Position numbers and translations under genes: made by a program
In this document: in pieces, positions 39,227-47,441 of the stretch
How positions within the stretch are numbered: the first letter of the stretch is position 1
Layout of the letters: every line of letters starts with the position of its first letter
The notes under the pieces: generated by a model
What the model saw: only the letters and a program-made list of their open reading frames with translations
What the model was told of the DNA's origin: nothing
The model's database searches: none
Assembly (NCBI RefSeq): GCF_900116645.1
Contig: NZ_FPBO01000014.1
Location: 1 to 64,000, forward strand
Reading direction: 5' to 3'
DNA length: 64,000 bases
Source: Pseudoduganella namucuonensis
Lineage (GTDB): Bacteria; Pseudomonadota; Gammaproteobacteria; Burkholderiales; Burkholderiaceae_D

Positions 39227-40075
39227 ATGTCAACTTCCTCCACGGCGCCGCGTATCGACGCCCACCAGCATTTCTGGCGCATCGCCGACCGCGGCGGCGC
39301 CTGGCCGCCGCCCGAACTGGCCGAGCTGCACCGCGACTTCCTGCCGGACCAGCTGGAGCCTGCATTGGCGCGGCACGGCGTCGCCGGCACGGTGCTGGTG
39401 CAGTCGCTGCCGAGCGAGGCGGACACCCTGTTCATGCTGGACCTGGCCCGGCGCCACTCCTTCATCGCCGCCGTGGTGGGCTGGGTCGACCTGAAGCGCG
39501 CGGACGCGGCGGCGCGGATAGGCGCATTGGCCGCCGACCCGAAACTGCGCGGATTGCGCCCGATGCTGCAGGACCTCGACGACGAGCGCTGGATAGACGA
39601 CCCCGCGCTGGCCCCGGCGGTCGAGGCCATGCTGCGCCACGGCCTGGTGTTCGACGCGCTGGTGCTGCCGCGCCACCTGCCCGCGCTGCTGGCGTTCGCG
39701 CGGCGCTACCCCGATCTGCCGGTCGTGATCGACCACGGCGCCAAGCCCGCCATCGCGCAGGGCGCGGCCGAGCCGTGGCGCACGGACCTGGCCCGCCTGG
39801 CGGCCCTGCCGCGGGTGCACTGCAAGCTGTCAGGACTCGTGACGGAGTCCGGCGCCGACTGGACCGTCCCGCGACTGCAACCGTACGTGGATCACATCCT
39901 GGGCGTGTTCGGCGCCAGGCGGGTGATCTGGGGCAGCGATTGGCCGGTGCTGAATTTAGCGTCGACGTACGCGGGCTGGGTCGCCGCCAGCGATGCATTG
40001 CTGGCGGGTCTGGACGAGGCGCAGCGGCGCGACATTTTTGGTGGAAACGCGCAGCGTTTCTATCGCCTAGCCTGA
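39227..40075 (+). CDS. Amidohydrolase-family L-fucono-lactonase (putative)
   Basis: This 282-residue metal-dependent hydrolase of the amidohydrolase-2 group matches bacterial L-fuconolactonases. The metal-binding DAHQHFW is at the N-terminus, VVIDHGAKP supplies the later His, and VIWGSDWPVLNLAS carries the catalytic Asp. It would open L-fucono-lactone, and possibly L-galactono-lactone, made by the aldo/keto reductase. I use ATG 39227, with AAGGGACGACC upstream, rather than the TTG further upstream. The mutarotase gene follows after 9 bp. In Xanthomonas, Burkholderia and Campylobacter fucose clusters a protein of this type does this step. Confidence 0.87.
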   Translation: MSTSSTAPRIDAHQHFWRIADRGGAWPPPELAELHRDFLPDQLEPALARHGVAGTVLVQSLPSEADTLFMLDLARRHSFIAAVVGWVDLKRADAAARIGALAADPKLRGLRPMLQDLDDERWIDDPALAPAVEAMLRHGLVFDALVLPRHLPALLAFARRYPDLPVVIDHGAKPAIAQGAAEPWRTDLARLAALPRVHCKLSGLVTESGADWTVPRLQPYVDHILGVFGARRVIWGSDWPVLNLASTYAGWVAASDALLAGLDEAQRRDIFGGNAQRFYRLA

Positions 40076-40084
40076 GGAGACGAG

Positions 40085-40414
40085 ATGCAAAGAATGGGAA
40101 TGATGATCGGGCTGGTGCCCGAGAAAATCGCCGAGTACAAGGAACTGCACGCGGCCGTGTGGCCGCGGGTGCTGGCCACGCTGAGCGCGGCCAATGTGAA
40201 GAACTACACGATCTTCCTGCGCGAGCCGGAAAGCCTGCTGTTTGGCTACTGGGAGTACCACGGCGAGGATTTCGAGGCGGACATGAGGATGATCGCGGCC
40301 GATCCGGAAACGCAGCGCTGGTGGACCTTCTGCGAACCCTGCCAGGTGCCGCTGGCCAGCCGCGCCGAGGGCGAGCACTGGGCGATGATGGAAAACGTGT
40401 TCCACATGGATTGA
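40085..40414 (+). CDS. RhaM-family L-fucose/L-rhamnose mutarotase
   Basis: This 109-residue protein of the L-rhamnose mutarotase family is a small dimeric ferredoxin-like fold that speeds interconversion of sugar anomers. The active-site region YKELHAAVWPRVLATLSAAN, the strand NYTIFLREPESLLFGYWEYH and the tail DPETQRWWTFCEPCQVPL are typical. In fucose clusters it supplies the anomer used by the 1-dehydrogenase. GAGGAGACGAG precedes the ATG. It ends the rightward operon; the convergent giant lyase follows across a strong hairpin. Confidence 0.87.
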   Translation: MQRMGMMIGLVPEKIAEYKELHAAVWPRVLATLSAANVKNYTIFLREPESLLFGYWEYHGEDFEADMRMIAADPETQRWWTFCEPCQVPLASRAEGEHWAMMENVFHMD

Positions 40415-40419
40415 ACGCG

Positions 40420-40444
40420 GGCGGGCGGCGCCCCGCCGCCCGCC
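40420..40444. terminator. Bidirectional hairpin between mutarotase and second giant lyase
   Basis: A perfect 10-bp GC-only stem (GGCGGGCGGC with GCCGCCCGCC) and the loop GCCCC lie between two convergent stops only 39 bp apart. There is no strong T run on either side, but the stability and position make it the probable terminator for both transcripts. Confidence 0.6.
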
Positions 40445-40453
40445 ATCATCCCA

Positions 40454-42700
40454 TCAGTTGGGTTGAACCACGCCGTGGAAGCGCACTTCCGCCAGGTTGC
40501 CAAACCAGGCGGCGCCGTTGTAGATCCGGATGTAGCGGTACGGCACGCCGCCGCTGACCGGCAGGGTTTGCCAGTCCATCGTCGACGCCGCCGGCGCGGT
40601 CAGCGTGGTCCAGTTCGCGTTGTTGTTCGAACCCTGGATCACCACGCCGTTGGCGCGCGTGTAGTAGTTGTCCTGCCGCGCGGCCAGTTCCACACTGCTC
40701 AGTATCGCCTCGTTGCCCGCGAAGTCGAAGGTGACGTAGGCGCCGTTGCCCGCGTTGTTGGCGCCGGCGCGGAAGTCGGAGAACGTGCCCAGGTTGCCGT
40801 CGACCATGCTGTTGACCATGGCGGCCGTGGTCGCCGCGCTGCGGTTGACGGTGGAATCGATCAGCGTCGCGATGGTGGACAGATTGCGGATCACGTCCGA
40901 TTCGTCGACCAGGTACAGCGAGCTGCCGTCGGTGGTGGCGGTGGTGGCGTAGCCGCTGGCGCCGTTCTGCAGCTGGTAGTTGATGGCGAAGGTCACCGCG
41001 CCCGCCGCCACGCCCTGGGGCAGGGTGGCCGTGGCGGTGAAGTTGATGTTGTCCGCCGTGGTCACGGTGGCCGCCTGGCCATGGATGGTGGCGCTGGCGT
41101 TGCTCACCGCCTCCTTCATCGTGAAGGCCAGCTGGACGGTGTTGCCCGGCGCGATGCGCTTGCGCAGCGCCTGCGGCGAACCGATCGACACCGTGGCGAT
41201 CTTGTTGGCCTGGGCCACGCCGCGCAGCCGCAGCTCGGCGATGTTGCCGAACCAGGTGGCGCCGTTGTAGATCCGGATGTAGCGGTAGGGCTGGGGATTG
41301 ATCGCCAGTTGCTGCCACTCGGCCGACGAGACGGCGGCGCCGGAAATGGTGGTCCAGGAGGCGTTGTCGTTGGAACCCTGCACCACGGCGCCGGCGATGC
41401 GGGTGTAGTACTGGTCCTGGCGGCCGAGCAGGTCCACGCCCGACAACGTGGCGCTGCCGTCCTCCTTGAAGTCGAAGGTGATGTAGGCGCCGTTGCCCGC
41501 GTTGTTGCTGCCGGTGCGGAAATCGGAGACGCTGCCCAGCGCGCCGTCGAACAGGGTGTTCACCTGCGTCAGCGTGGCAGCCGCAGTGCGATTGACGGTG
41601 GAGTCGATCAGCGTGGCGATGGCGGGCACGTTGCGGATCACGTCGGATTCGTCCACCAGGTACAGCGAGCTGCCGTCGGTGGTGGCGGTGGTGGCGACGC
41701 CATTCATGCCGCTCTGCAGCTTGTAATTGATGGCGAAGGTCACCGCGCCTGCCGCCACGCCCTGGGGCAGGGTGGCCGTGGCGGTGAAGTTGATGTTGTC
41801 CGTGGTGGCCACGGTGGCCGCCTGGCCCTGGATGGTGGCGTTGACCGTGTTCACCGCCTCCTTCGCCGTGAAGCTCAGCTGGACGGTGTTGCCCGGCGCG
41901 ATGCGGTTGCGCAACGCCTGCGGGGAAGCGATCGACACCGTGGCGATCTTCCTGGATTGCGCCACGCCGTGCACGCGCAGCTCGGACAGGTTGCCGAACC
42001 AGGCGCCGCCATTGTAGACGCGGATATAGCGGTAGGGCTGGGCGTTGTTGACCGCCAGTTGCTGCCACTCGGCCGAGGAGGCGGCGGCGCCCGAGATGGT
42101 GGTCCAGCCGGCGTTGTCGTTGGAGCCCTGCACCACGGTGCCGGCGGCGCGGCCGACCTGGTCCTGGCGGGCCAGCAGTTCCACCCGCGACAGCGTGGCG
42201 GTGCCGTCCTCCTTGAAGTCGAAGGTCAGGTAGCCGCCCGTCCCGCTGCCGTTGAGGCGGAAGTCGGTGAACGTGGCGGTATTGCCGTCGAACAGCGGGG
42301 TTGCCGCCGTCCTCACGTCGGCCGCGGCGCGGCCGTTGGAGTCGCTCAAGGCCGTGATGTCGAGCAGGTTGCCGAGGTGGCTGCTCTGGTCCGAGATGAA
42401 CAGCGTGCTGCCGTCCGTGCTGAAATAGGTGGTGTCGGCGTCGATGCCGGCGGCGGTCTTGTAGTTGAGCGCCAGCTTGACGGCGGCGGTGCCGGTGATC
42501 GCGGGCGCGACCCAGGTCGCCGTCCAGTTCAGGTTGTCGGTCGAGGTGGCGGCGACCGGCTGGCCCTGCAGGGTGAGCTGGACGTTGTTGATGGGGGCGA
42601 CCGCCGTGAAGCTCACCTTCACCGTGTTGCCGGGCACGATGCGGGTCTTCACCTTCTGGTCCGAGGTGATCGACAAGGCCGACAACTGGTTGACCGCCTC
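40454..42700 (-). repeat. Three 747-bp tandem modules in the second giant lyase
   Basis: A block containing GCGCCGTTGTAGATCCGGAT recurs with period 747 bp: near 40497, 41244 and 41991 (the last with several changes). Each unit encodes an Ig-like domain plus a discoidin-like domain of 249 residues. The two copies nearest the C-terminus are most alike, including runs with no base changes, which suggests recent duplication or gene conversion. Confidence 0.85.
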
Positions 42701-45358
42701 GTGCCGCTCGCCGAAGATCCGGAATTCGGACGGCTCCAGCATGTTGCTGCTGGGTTGGACCATCTGCATCTTGATGAAGCGGAAGCGCTTGTCCTTGAGG
42801 TCGTCCTGCACCGCCAGCGTCTGCATGTCCTCCGTGACCTCCGTCTGGCCGGGTGTCAAACGGGTCCAGGTTTCATTGTCGTTGGAGCCGAAGATCGCGA
42901 CGCCGCCGATGCGGGTCGGGAAGCTGGCGCGCACCTGCAGCTGGAAGGCGCTGGCCGAGACCCGGTAGTTGACGCCGAAATCCAGGGTGTGGCTCAGGTT
43001 CTGGGCCAGGGTGTACACGACGAAGGTGTCGGGCGCGTTGTCCAGCGCGTTGGGGACGTTCGTGCCGAAGGTGGAGGAGGCCAGCATCTTGGCGTAATTC
43101 ATGCTGCCGTCGTCGATCAGCGGGGTCAGTGCCTGCAGGGCGGCGACGGCGTTGCCCAAGGCCGTCAATTTGGCGGCGAAGGCGTCGTCGGTGGCGCCGG
43201 CGATGGCCGCCACGGCGTCGGCGTAGGCGGCGCTGTAGGTGGCCAGCGACGCGCTGGTGTAGGCGGTGCCCGCCTGGTAGCCGGCGTTGGCGGCGGCGAC
43301 GGCCGACTGGCGGTCCGCCGTCACCACCACCTTCACCAGCCTGGTGCTGACCGTGGCGCCGTCGGTGGCCGTGACGGCGAAGGTGTAGGTGCCGGCCTGC
43401 GTGGGCCTCCACGAGAACGCGCCGGTGCCGGTGTTGAACGTGGCGCCCGCCGGCATGTTGTCGATCTGGTAGCTCACCACGTCGCCGGTGTTGGCGTCGG
43501 TGGCGGCGAAGCCGCGGTTGATGGTGCTGGTGGAGCCGGCGTAGGTGTACAGGTTCAGGTCCGCGTCGCCGTCGGTGAAGACCGGGGCGGTCAGCGCGGT
43601 TCCCGGCTGCAGGTTGACGTGGTCCAGGTCGACGGTGGTGCCACCGCCGGTGATGGTGATGTAGAACATGTCGCCCATCCACTGGTAGTCGTTGAGCGCA
43701 TAGGTCACGTAGCGCCATTGGCCCTTGGTGTCGGGCAGCGCGATGCTGTCGCCAAACGCCGCCATGGCGGCGATGCCGTTGGTCCTGACCCGGAACGCGA
43801 TGTTCTTGCTGGAGTTGCCGTAGCTGGTCAGCGCGATCCTGCTGCCCGCGGCTGTCGCCGTGACGCGCGCGTAACCCACCGTCGCCTCGCGGATCACGGT
43901 GGAATTGCCGTCAAGCGCGGTGACGCGGTCCTCGAATTCGCGTAGCGGTTCGACGATGGGCCGGACCAGGAATTGCGCCCCTTCGGCCTCGGCCGCCGCC
44001 GGAATGTGGAACCAGAAGTCGCCGCCGCCTTCGGGGCTGTCCCAGTTGTAGGAGTTGCGCCGCCGGTAGGCCTCGGTGAGGTAGGGCGCGCGCTGGTCCA
44101 TATTGAAACCGCGGGCGTATTTGTAGTAGTAATACGCTCCCCAGGTGTTCAGCGTCAGGCGGCCGCGGTAATTGCTGGACAGCGTCTTGTACACGATGTT
44201 GGGCGTGCCGTCCGCATTGGAGTAGGCGGCGGTGGGCACCCACGGGGTGTCGTGGCCCAGCATGTAGCGGCCCCAGTAATCCGCCGTGTCCAGGATGCGG
44301 TCGCCCAGGAATTCGAAGGGACCCACCGCGTTGGCGGCGGTGGACGGCGTGCCGTTCACCGGGTCGACCTTGGTGCCCTGCGCCATCAGCAGGCGCGAGA
44401 GGATGTCCGCGTTGATGACATCGCCCGAGCTATGGGCCTGGTCGCGCCCCATCTCCACCAGCTGCACCACGGGCGGGCTGACCGCCTCGCCGGTCAGGTC
44501 GTTGCTGTCCACCAGACGGAACAGGCGCTTGATGGCGCCGTTCTTGCCCTGGTCCACCGCGGTCGCGTTGACGGTGAACCATTCCACGCCCTCGTCGTAG
44601 CGCGCGCGGTTGCCGGTGAAGATGTAGCCCGCCATGGAACCGATCAGCGGATACAGGTGCTGGTTCATGAAGCGCCAGTTGCTGTGGTTGAAGGTCTCCG
44701 TGGCCGGGACGATCAGGTTGGCCGTCAGGCTGGCGGTGTCGGCGTCGGTCCATTGCAGCGCGGCTGTCTGGTAGCTGGTGCTGCGCAGCAATTCGGCGGC
44801 CGCCGCCATCTTGTAGAGCGGCAGCCCGGTATGGATGTGCGCATCGTTGAAGTAGGCGTACTGCGCCGGGTCCATCTGGGCCCATATGCGCAGGATGGCC
44901 AGGGCGTTGCCTCGGTAGATCTCGTCGCCGGTCACGTAGTACAGGATGGCCTGGGTAAAGGCCTTCTGGCCGTCCGCGATGAAGCGCGAATTGAAACCCT
45001 GGCTGTTGAAGGCGTAGCTGGCGGGTTTGGTCGGGTCGCTGCCCTGGTTGCTGGAGGTGGCCGTCCTCGACGCGGAGGAGGACAGCAGCATATTGTTGAA
45101 ATTCGTGTTCCAGGGTTCCTTTTGCGCCCGTATCTGGGTCCGCAGGTTTTCAAGGATGGGCTTGGTCAAGCCGACTCCGGGATGCTTGAAGCCGCTGGCG
45201 TCCGTGGTCTCCTGGATGGCCGGCTGGTAGCTGGTGGCCAGCGTCAGTATGGTGTCGGCGGCCACGGCGGAGGAGGACGACAGCGAGGCCAGGCCCATCA
45301 ATGCCGCGAGGAATATCGACGCCACGCCGCGCGCGCCGCCGTACTTGGATGATTTCAT
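40454..45358 (-). CDS. Giant multidomain alginate-lyase-fold polysaccharide lyase (second paralog)
   Basis: This 1634-residue exported protein is a full-length paralog of the lyase at 16685-21322. The order is: signal peptide (SSSAVAADT), alginate-lyase/PL38-like toroid (KHPGVGLTKPILENLRTQIR, RFMNQHLYPLIGSMAGYIF, GRDQAHSSGD, NWDSPEGGGDFWFHIP), putative-Ig domain (DADLNLYTYAGSTSTINRGF), FIVAR-like helices and an F5/8-type C domain. Then come three Ig-plus-discoidin modules of 249 residues, ending VRFHGVVQPN. It lacks the OmpL47 repeats and final beta-sandwich of the other copy and has no premature stop. The repeated discoidin modules probably bind polysaccharide. GGGAGACAC precedes the start, and GTTATCGATAAC lies 25 bp upstream. 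The substrate is unknown, presumably uronic-acid-containing. Confidence 0.88.
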   Translation of the reverse strand: MKSSKYGGARGVASIFLAALMGLASLSSSSAVAADTILTLATSYQPAIQETTDASGFKHPGVGLTKPILENLRTQIRAQKEPWNTNFNNMLLSSSASRTATSSNQGSDPTKPASYAFNSQGFNSRFIADGQKAFTQAILYYVTGDEIYRGNALAILRIWAQMDPAQYAYFNDAHIHTGLPLYKMAAAAELLRSTSYQTAALQWTDADTASLTANLIVPATETFNHSNWRFMNQHLYPLIGSMAGYIFTGNRARYDEGVEWFTVNATAVDQGKNGAIKRLFRLVDSNDLTGEAVSPPVVQLVEMGRDQAHSSGDVINADILSRLLMAQGTKVDPVNGTPSTAANAVGPFEFLGDRILDTADYWGRYMLGHDTPWVPTAAYSNADGTPNIVYKTLSSNYRGRLTLNTWGAYYYYKYARGFNMDQRAPYLTEAYRRRNSYNWDSPEGGGDFWFHIPAAAEAEGAQFLVRPIVEPLREFEDRVTALDGNSTVIREATVGYARVTATAAGSRIALTSYGNSSKNIAFRVRTNGIAAMAAFGDSIALPDTKGQWRYVTYALNDYQWMGDMFYITITGGGTTVDLDHVNLQPGTALTAPVFTDGDADLNLYTYAGSTSTINRGFAATDANTGDVVSYQIDNMPAGATFNTGTGAFSWRPTQAGTYTFAVTATDGATVSTRLVKVVVTADRQSAVAAANAGYQAGTAYTSASLATYSAAYADAVAAIAGATDDAFAAKLTALGNAVAALQALTPLIDDGSMNYAKMLASSTFGTNVPNALDNAPDTFVVYTLAQNLSHTLDFGVNYRVSASAFQLQVRASFPTRIGGVAIFGSNDNETWTRLTPGQTEVTEDMQTLAVQDDLKDKRFRFIKMQMVQPSSNMLEPSEFRIFGERHEAVNQLSALSITSDQKVKTRIVPGNTVKVSFTAVAPINNVQLTLQGQPVAATSTDNLNWTATWVAPAITGTAAVKLALNYKTAAGIDADTTYFSTDGSTLFISDQSSHLGNLLDITALSDSNGRAAADVRTAATPLFDGNTATFTDFRLNGSGTGGYLTFDFKEDGTATLSRVELLARQDQVGRAAGTVVQGSNDNAGWTTISGAAASSAEWQQLAVNNAQPYRYIRVYNGGAWFGNLSELRVHGVAQSRKIATVSIASPQALRNRIAPGNTVQLSFTAKEAVNTVNATIQGQAATVATTDNINFTATATLPQGVAAGAVTFAINYKLQSGMNGVATTATTDGSSLYLVDESDVIRNVPAIATLIDSTVNRTAAATLTQVNTLFDGALGSVSDFRTGSNNAGNGAYITFDFKEDGSATLSGVDLLGRQDQYYTRIAGAVVQGSNDNASWTTISGAAVSSAEWQQLAINPQPYRYIRIYNGATWFGNIAELRLRGVAQANKIATVSIGSPQALRKRIAPGNTVQLAFTMKEAVSNASATIHGQAATVTTADNINFTATATLPQGVAAGAVTFAINYQLQNGASGYATTATTDGSSLYLVDESDVIRNLSTIATLIDSTVNRSAATTAAMVNSMVDGNLGTFSDFRAGANNAGNGAYVTFDFAGNEAILSSVELAARQDNYYTRANGVVIQGSNNNANWTTLTAPAASTMDWQTLPVSGGVPYRYIRIYNGAAWFGNLAEVRFHGVVQPN

Positions 45359-45382
45359 GTGTCTCCCGCTCTCCGCCGGATG

Positions 45383-45394
45383 GTTATCGATAAC
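45383..45394. promoter_or_regulatory. GTTATCGATAAC palindrome at the second giant lyase promoter
   Basis: A perfect 12-bp palindrome with central CG lies 25 bp upstream of the lyase start, identical to the one upstream of the first giant lyase. The position, over or just after the expected promoter, suits a repressor site. LacI-type operators commonly have this form. Confidence 0.6.
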
Positions 45395-45516
45395 ATTTCC
45401 GTGCGAGCAATAAAGTGAATTGTTATAAGCGCGACAATGTAATAAGCTATCGGCGCCGGTTTTTTATTACCGGAATATATGCTCACAGCCAATTCTGTGC
45501 AACAAAATATTGCTGT

Positions 45517-45544
45517 GTTATCGATATCTTGTGATATCGATAAC
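45517..45544. promoter_or_regulatory. 28-bp perfect inverted repeat with two ATCGAT cores
   Basis: Arms GTTATCGATATC and GATATCGATAAC are exact reverse complements separated by TTGT. Each arm begins or ends with most of the GTTATCGATAAC operator seen nearby. It lies about 160 bp upstream of the second lyase and 48 bp after the peroxidase stop. The arms are AT-rich with no T run, so an operator pair for DNA looping is more likely than a terminator. Confidence 0.6.
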
Positions 45545-45591
45545 CGGCATCGGCGGCCCGCCGTGGCCGCCGAGCCGGCACGCGCGTCGTA

Positions 45592-46995
45592 CTAGTCGTT
45601 CATGCTGATTGCGCGGATCGCGGCGATGCCGGGAAAAAAAATATAGGCGTTGACTTTGATGTCGACACAGCTCTCCACCGGCGCGCTACTCTCGTTGAAA
45701 GCGGGACTCGGCAACTCGACCGGACCCGGGGTGGGGATGCCGACCAGCGGGTCGGAGAGGGTCGAGTCGGAGGCGAACTGGTAGTTGATCCAACTGCCGA
45801 GCACGAGTTCGTATTGTTGCAGCAGGCTTGCGCCGAGGAACAGGCCGGCGAGGCCGCGCTCGGTTTTGGGCGAGTGCCGGTCATCCTTCAGATAGGGAAT
45901 CTGATACGGCATCGCGCGCCGCAGAATGCGGTGGCTGGACGAGGGCGAGCCTTGGAACGCGCCGCCATCCTCGCCCTGGTTGACCCGCATATTGGCGCGG
46001 CGGATATGGGAGCCGACCGGACAGACCAAGCCCTGGTCGCTGCCATAGCGGAAATTGTCGATCGCCTGCGACGGTGGCGCGGACTGCGGGTGGTCGTTGC
46101 CGTTGATTGGAAAGGTCATGAGTGGCGTACCGTTCGGCCAGCGTCCGCAGAACACCGCCTTCAAGGCCAATTCCTGGACGGTGGGATCGGTGATTTGGAG
46201 CATGGCCCCGACCTGGGGGGCCAGCTGTTTGATTTGCGCGTCGAATTTCTCGACATCCTGGCGGATCACCATGAACGCGCCGAAGCAGCCATACAGATCG
46301 AAGCTGAAGCGCAAGGCTTGATAAATATTGGCGCCGGTACCGATCATGAATGCGCTGGGATCCACCAGGTCTTGCTCTCCGTCCGGCTGGCGGCTGAACG
46401 GCGTGCCTTGGATGATGGGCTGGGCAATCCCGTCCCGATAGCCGAAATAGACCATTTCGTCGTCGAGCGCCTGGGCATCCCACACCGTGTCCTTGGTCGG
46501 CGCCGCGAAACCGTCGGCCAGCAGGCCGCGCAACTCGTCGGTCCGGGCGTTGAGCGCCTCCTCGCTATTGGTCCAGATCGACAGCAGCACATGGAACCGC
46601 GTATCGTCCAGGACCCAGTCGGGTTCGGCGTTTGGCGTTTCGTAGAGCGCATTTGCCTGCTTCTTCGCGCCTCTGGCAAAGGAACTGTAGTTGGGGTCGT
46701 TCCGCAGCACGGCCAGATCGGCGCCGGACACCTTGAGCGTGCTCAGCCCGGCATAGGTGAAGCCGAGGTTGAGGCAATAGTCCGGCGGACGTACTCCCCA
46801 GGGCATGGCGCTCGTGATATGAAGCGCCGCGGAAGGCGGGTCGGTCAGGTGCGCGATGAATGAGCGCGCGGCGGCCAGATTGGTGATGCTAAGCGCGAAG
46901 TGCCGGGCAAACGACATGCGATAGCCGCGCAGCAGGAATCCCTGGATTTGGTCGAGCGGCCAGGGAGAGCCGCCAGGCACTGTCGTGTCTGTCAT
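45592..46995 (-). CDS. DyP-type heme peroxidase
   Basis: This 467-residue protein belongs to the dye-decolorizing peroxidase family, which oxidises diverse substrates with hydrogen peroxide. The distal G-x-x-D-G motif is visible in VYFGYRDGIAQPIIQGTPF, the heme-ligand His in VCPVGSHIRRANMRVNQGED, and RRAMPY follows. No signal peptide is seen; it begins MTDTTVPGGSPWPLDQIQGF, so it is cytoplasmic or needs a partner for export. Its start overlaps the stop of the small upstream gene in an ATGA junction. The length is like the larger bacterial and fungal-type members. The physiological substrate cannot be read. Confidence 0.87.
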   Translation of the reverse strand: MTDTTVPGGSPWPLDQIQGFLLRGYRMSFARHFALSITNLAAARSFIAHLTDPPSAALHITSAMPWGVRPPDYCLNLGFTYAGLSTLKVSGADLAVLRNDPNYSSFARGAKKQANALYETPNAEPDWVLDDTRFHVLLSIWTNSEEALNARTDELRGLLADGFAAPTKDTVWDAQALDDEMVYFGYRDGIAQPIIQGTPFSRQPDGEQDLVDPSAFMIGTGANIYQALRFSFDLYGCFGAFMVIRQDVEKFDAQIKQLAPQVGAMLQITDPTVQELALKAVFCGRWPNGTPLMTFPINGNDHPQSAPPSQAIDNFRYGSDQGLVCPVGSHIRRANMRVNQGEDGGAFQGSPSSSHRILRRAMPYQIPYLKDDRHSPKTERGLAGLFLGASLLQQYELVLGSWINYQFASDSTLSDPLVGIPTPGPVELPSPAFNESSAPVESCVDIKVNAYIFFPGIAAIRAISMND

Positions 46996-47441
46996 TGTTT
47001 ATCCGAGGGCTGATGCGGACCGAGCTTGCTGTGGATGAGTGCCGCGGTCCAGGGATAGAATTGGGTAAAGGGGCCGGCGGGATTGGTTTGCGTCAAGTCG
47101 TGCTGGGCGACGAAGTTGATGAATTCCGACAGATGCTTGTGCACTGGAACCATGGCTTGCAAGCCCTCGATGCCTTGGGCCGCGGCGTCGAAGAATTTGC
47201 CTCCGGTCTTCTCGAAATCGGCTTTGACCAAGTCGCCGATATAGGCCTCGAAGTTCTCGTCATAGACGGTGGTCAGCAGATATGTCTTGTGGTCGTCCTT
47301 GTAGACCGGAGCCGGAATTTCCACCAACCACAAATAATGCAATATATCGGGGCCGTTGCCAGTGCCCTGCGACAGCCCTTGCACGAGATTCTGCGCACTC
47401 GTTCCCCTGGCTTCAAACAGGAATGAAAGTCCCTTTGCCAT
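46992..47441 (-). CDS. Conserved small protein coupled to the DyP peroxidase
   Basis: This 149-residue protein starts at MAKGLSFLFEARGTSAQNLV, preceded by AAGGAGATGG. It contains ILHYLWLVEIPAPVYKDDHK, TYLLTTVYDENFEAYIGDLV and FINFVAQHDLTQTNPAGPFT. I do not recognise a named family. The strand/helix alternation, aromatic residues and tight ATGA coupling suggest it works with the peroxidase, for example as an accessory or a related dimeric alpha/beta-barrel protein. No signal peptide or membrane segment is visible. Confidence 0.75.
   Translation of the reverse strand: MAKGLSFLFEARGTSAQNLVQGLSQGTGNGPDILHYLWLVEIPAPVYKDDHKTYLLTTVYDENFEAYIGDLVKADFEKTGGKFFDAAAQGIEGLQAMVPVHKHLSEFINFVAQHDLTQTNPAGPFTQFYPWTAALIHSKLGPHQPSDKQ

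Noticed and set aside
45517..45544. 28-bp palindrome as rho-independent terminator of the peroxidase gene
   Set aside because: Arms are AT-rich, no T run follows on either strand, and the arms contain the operator sequence found at both lyase genes.
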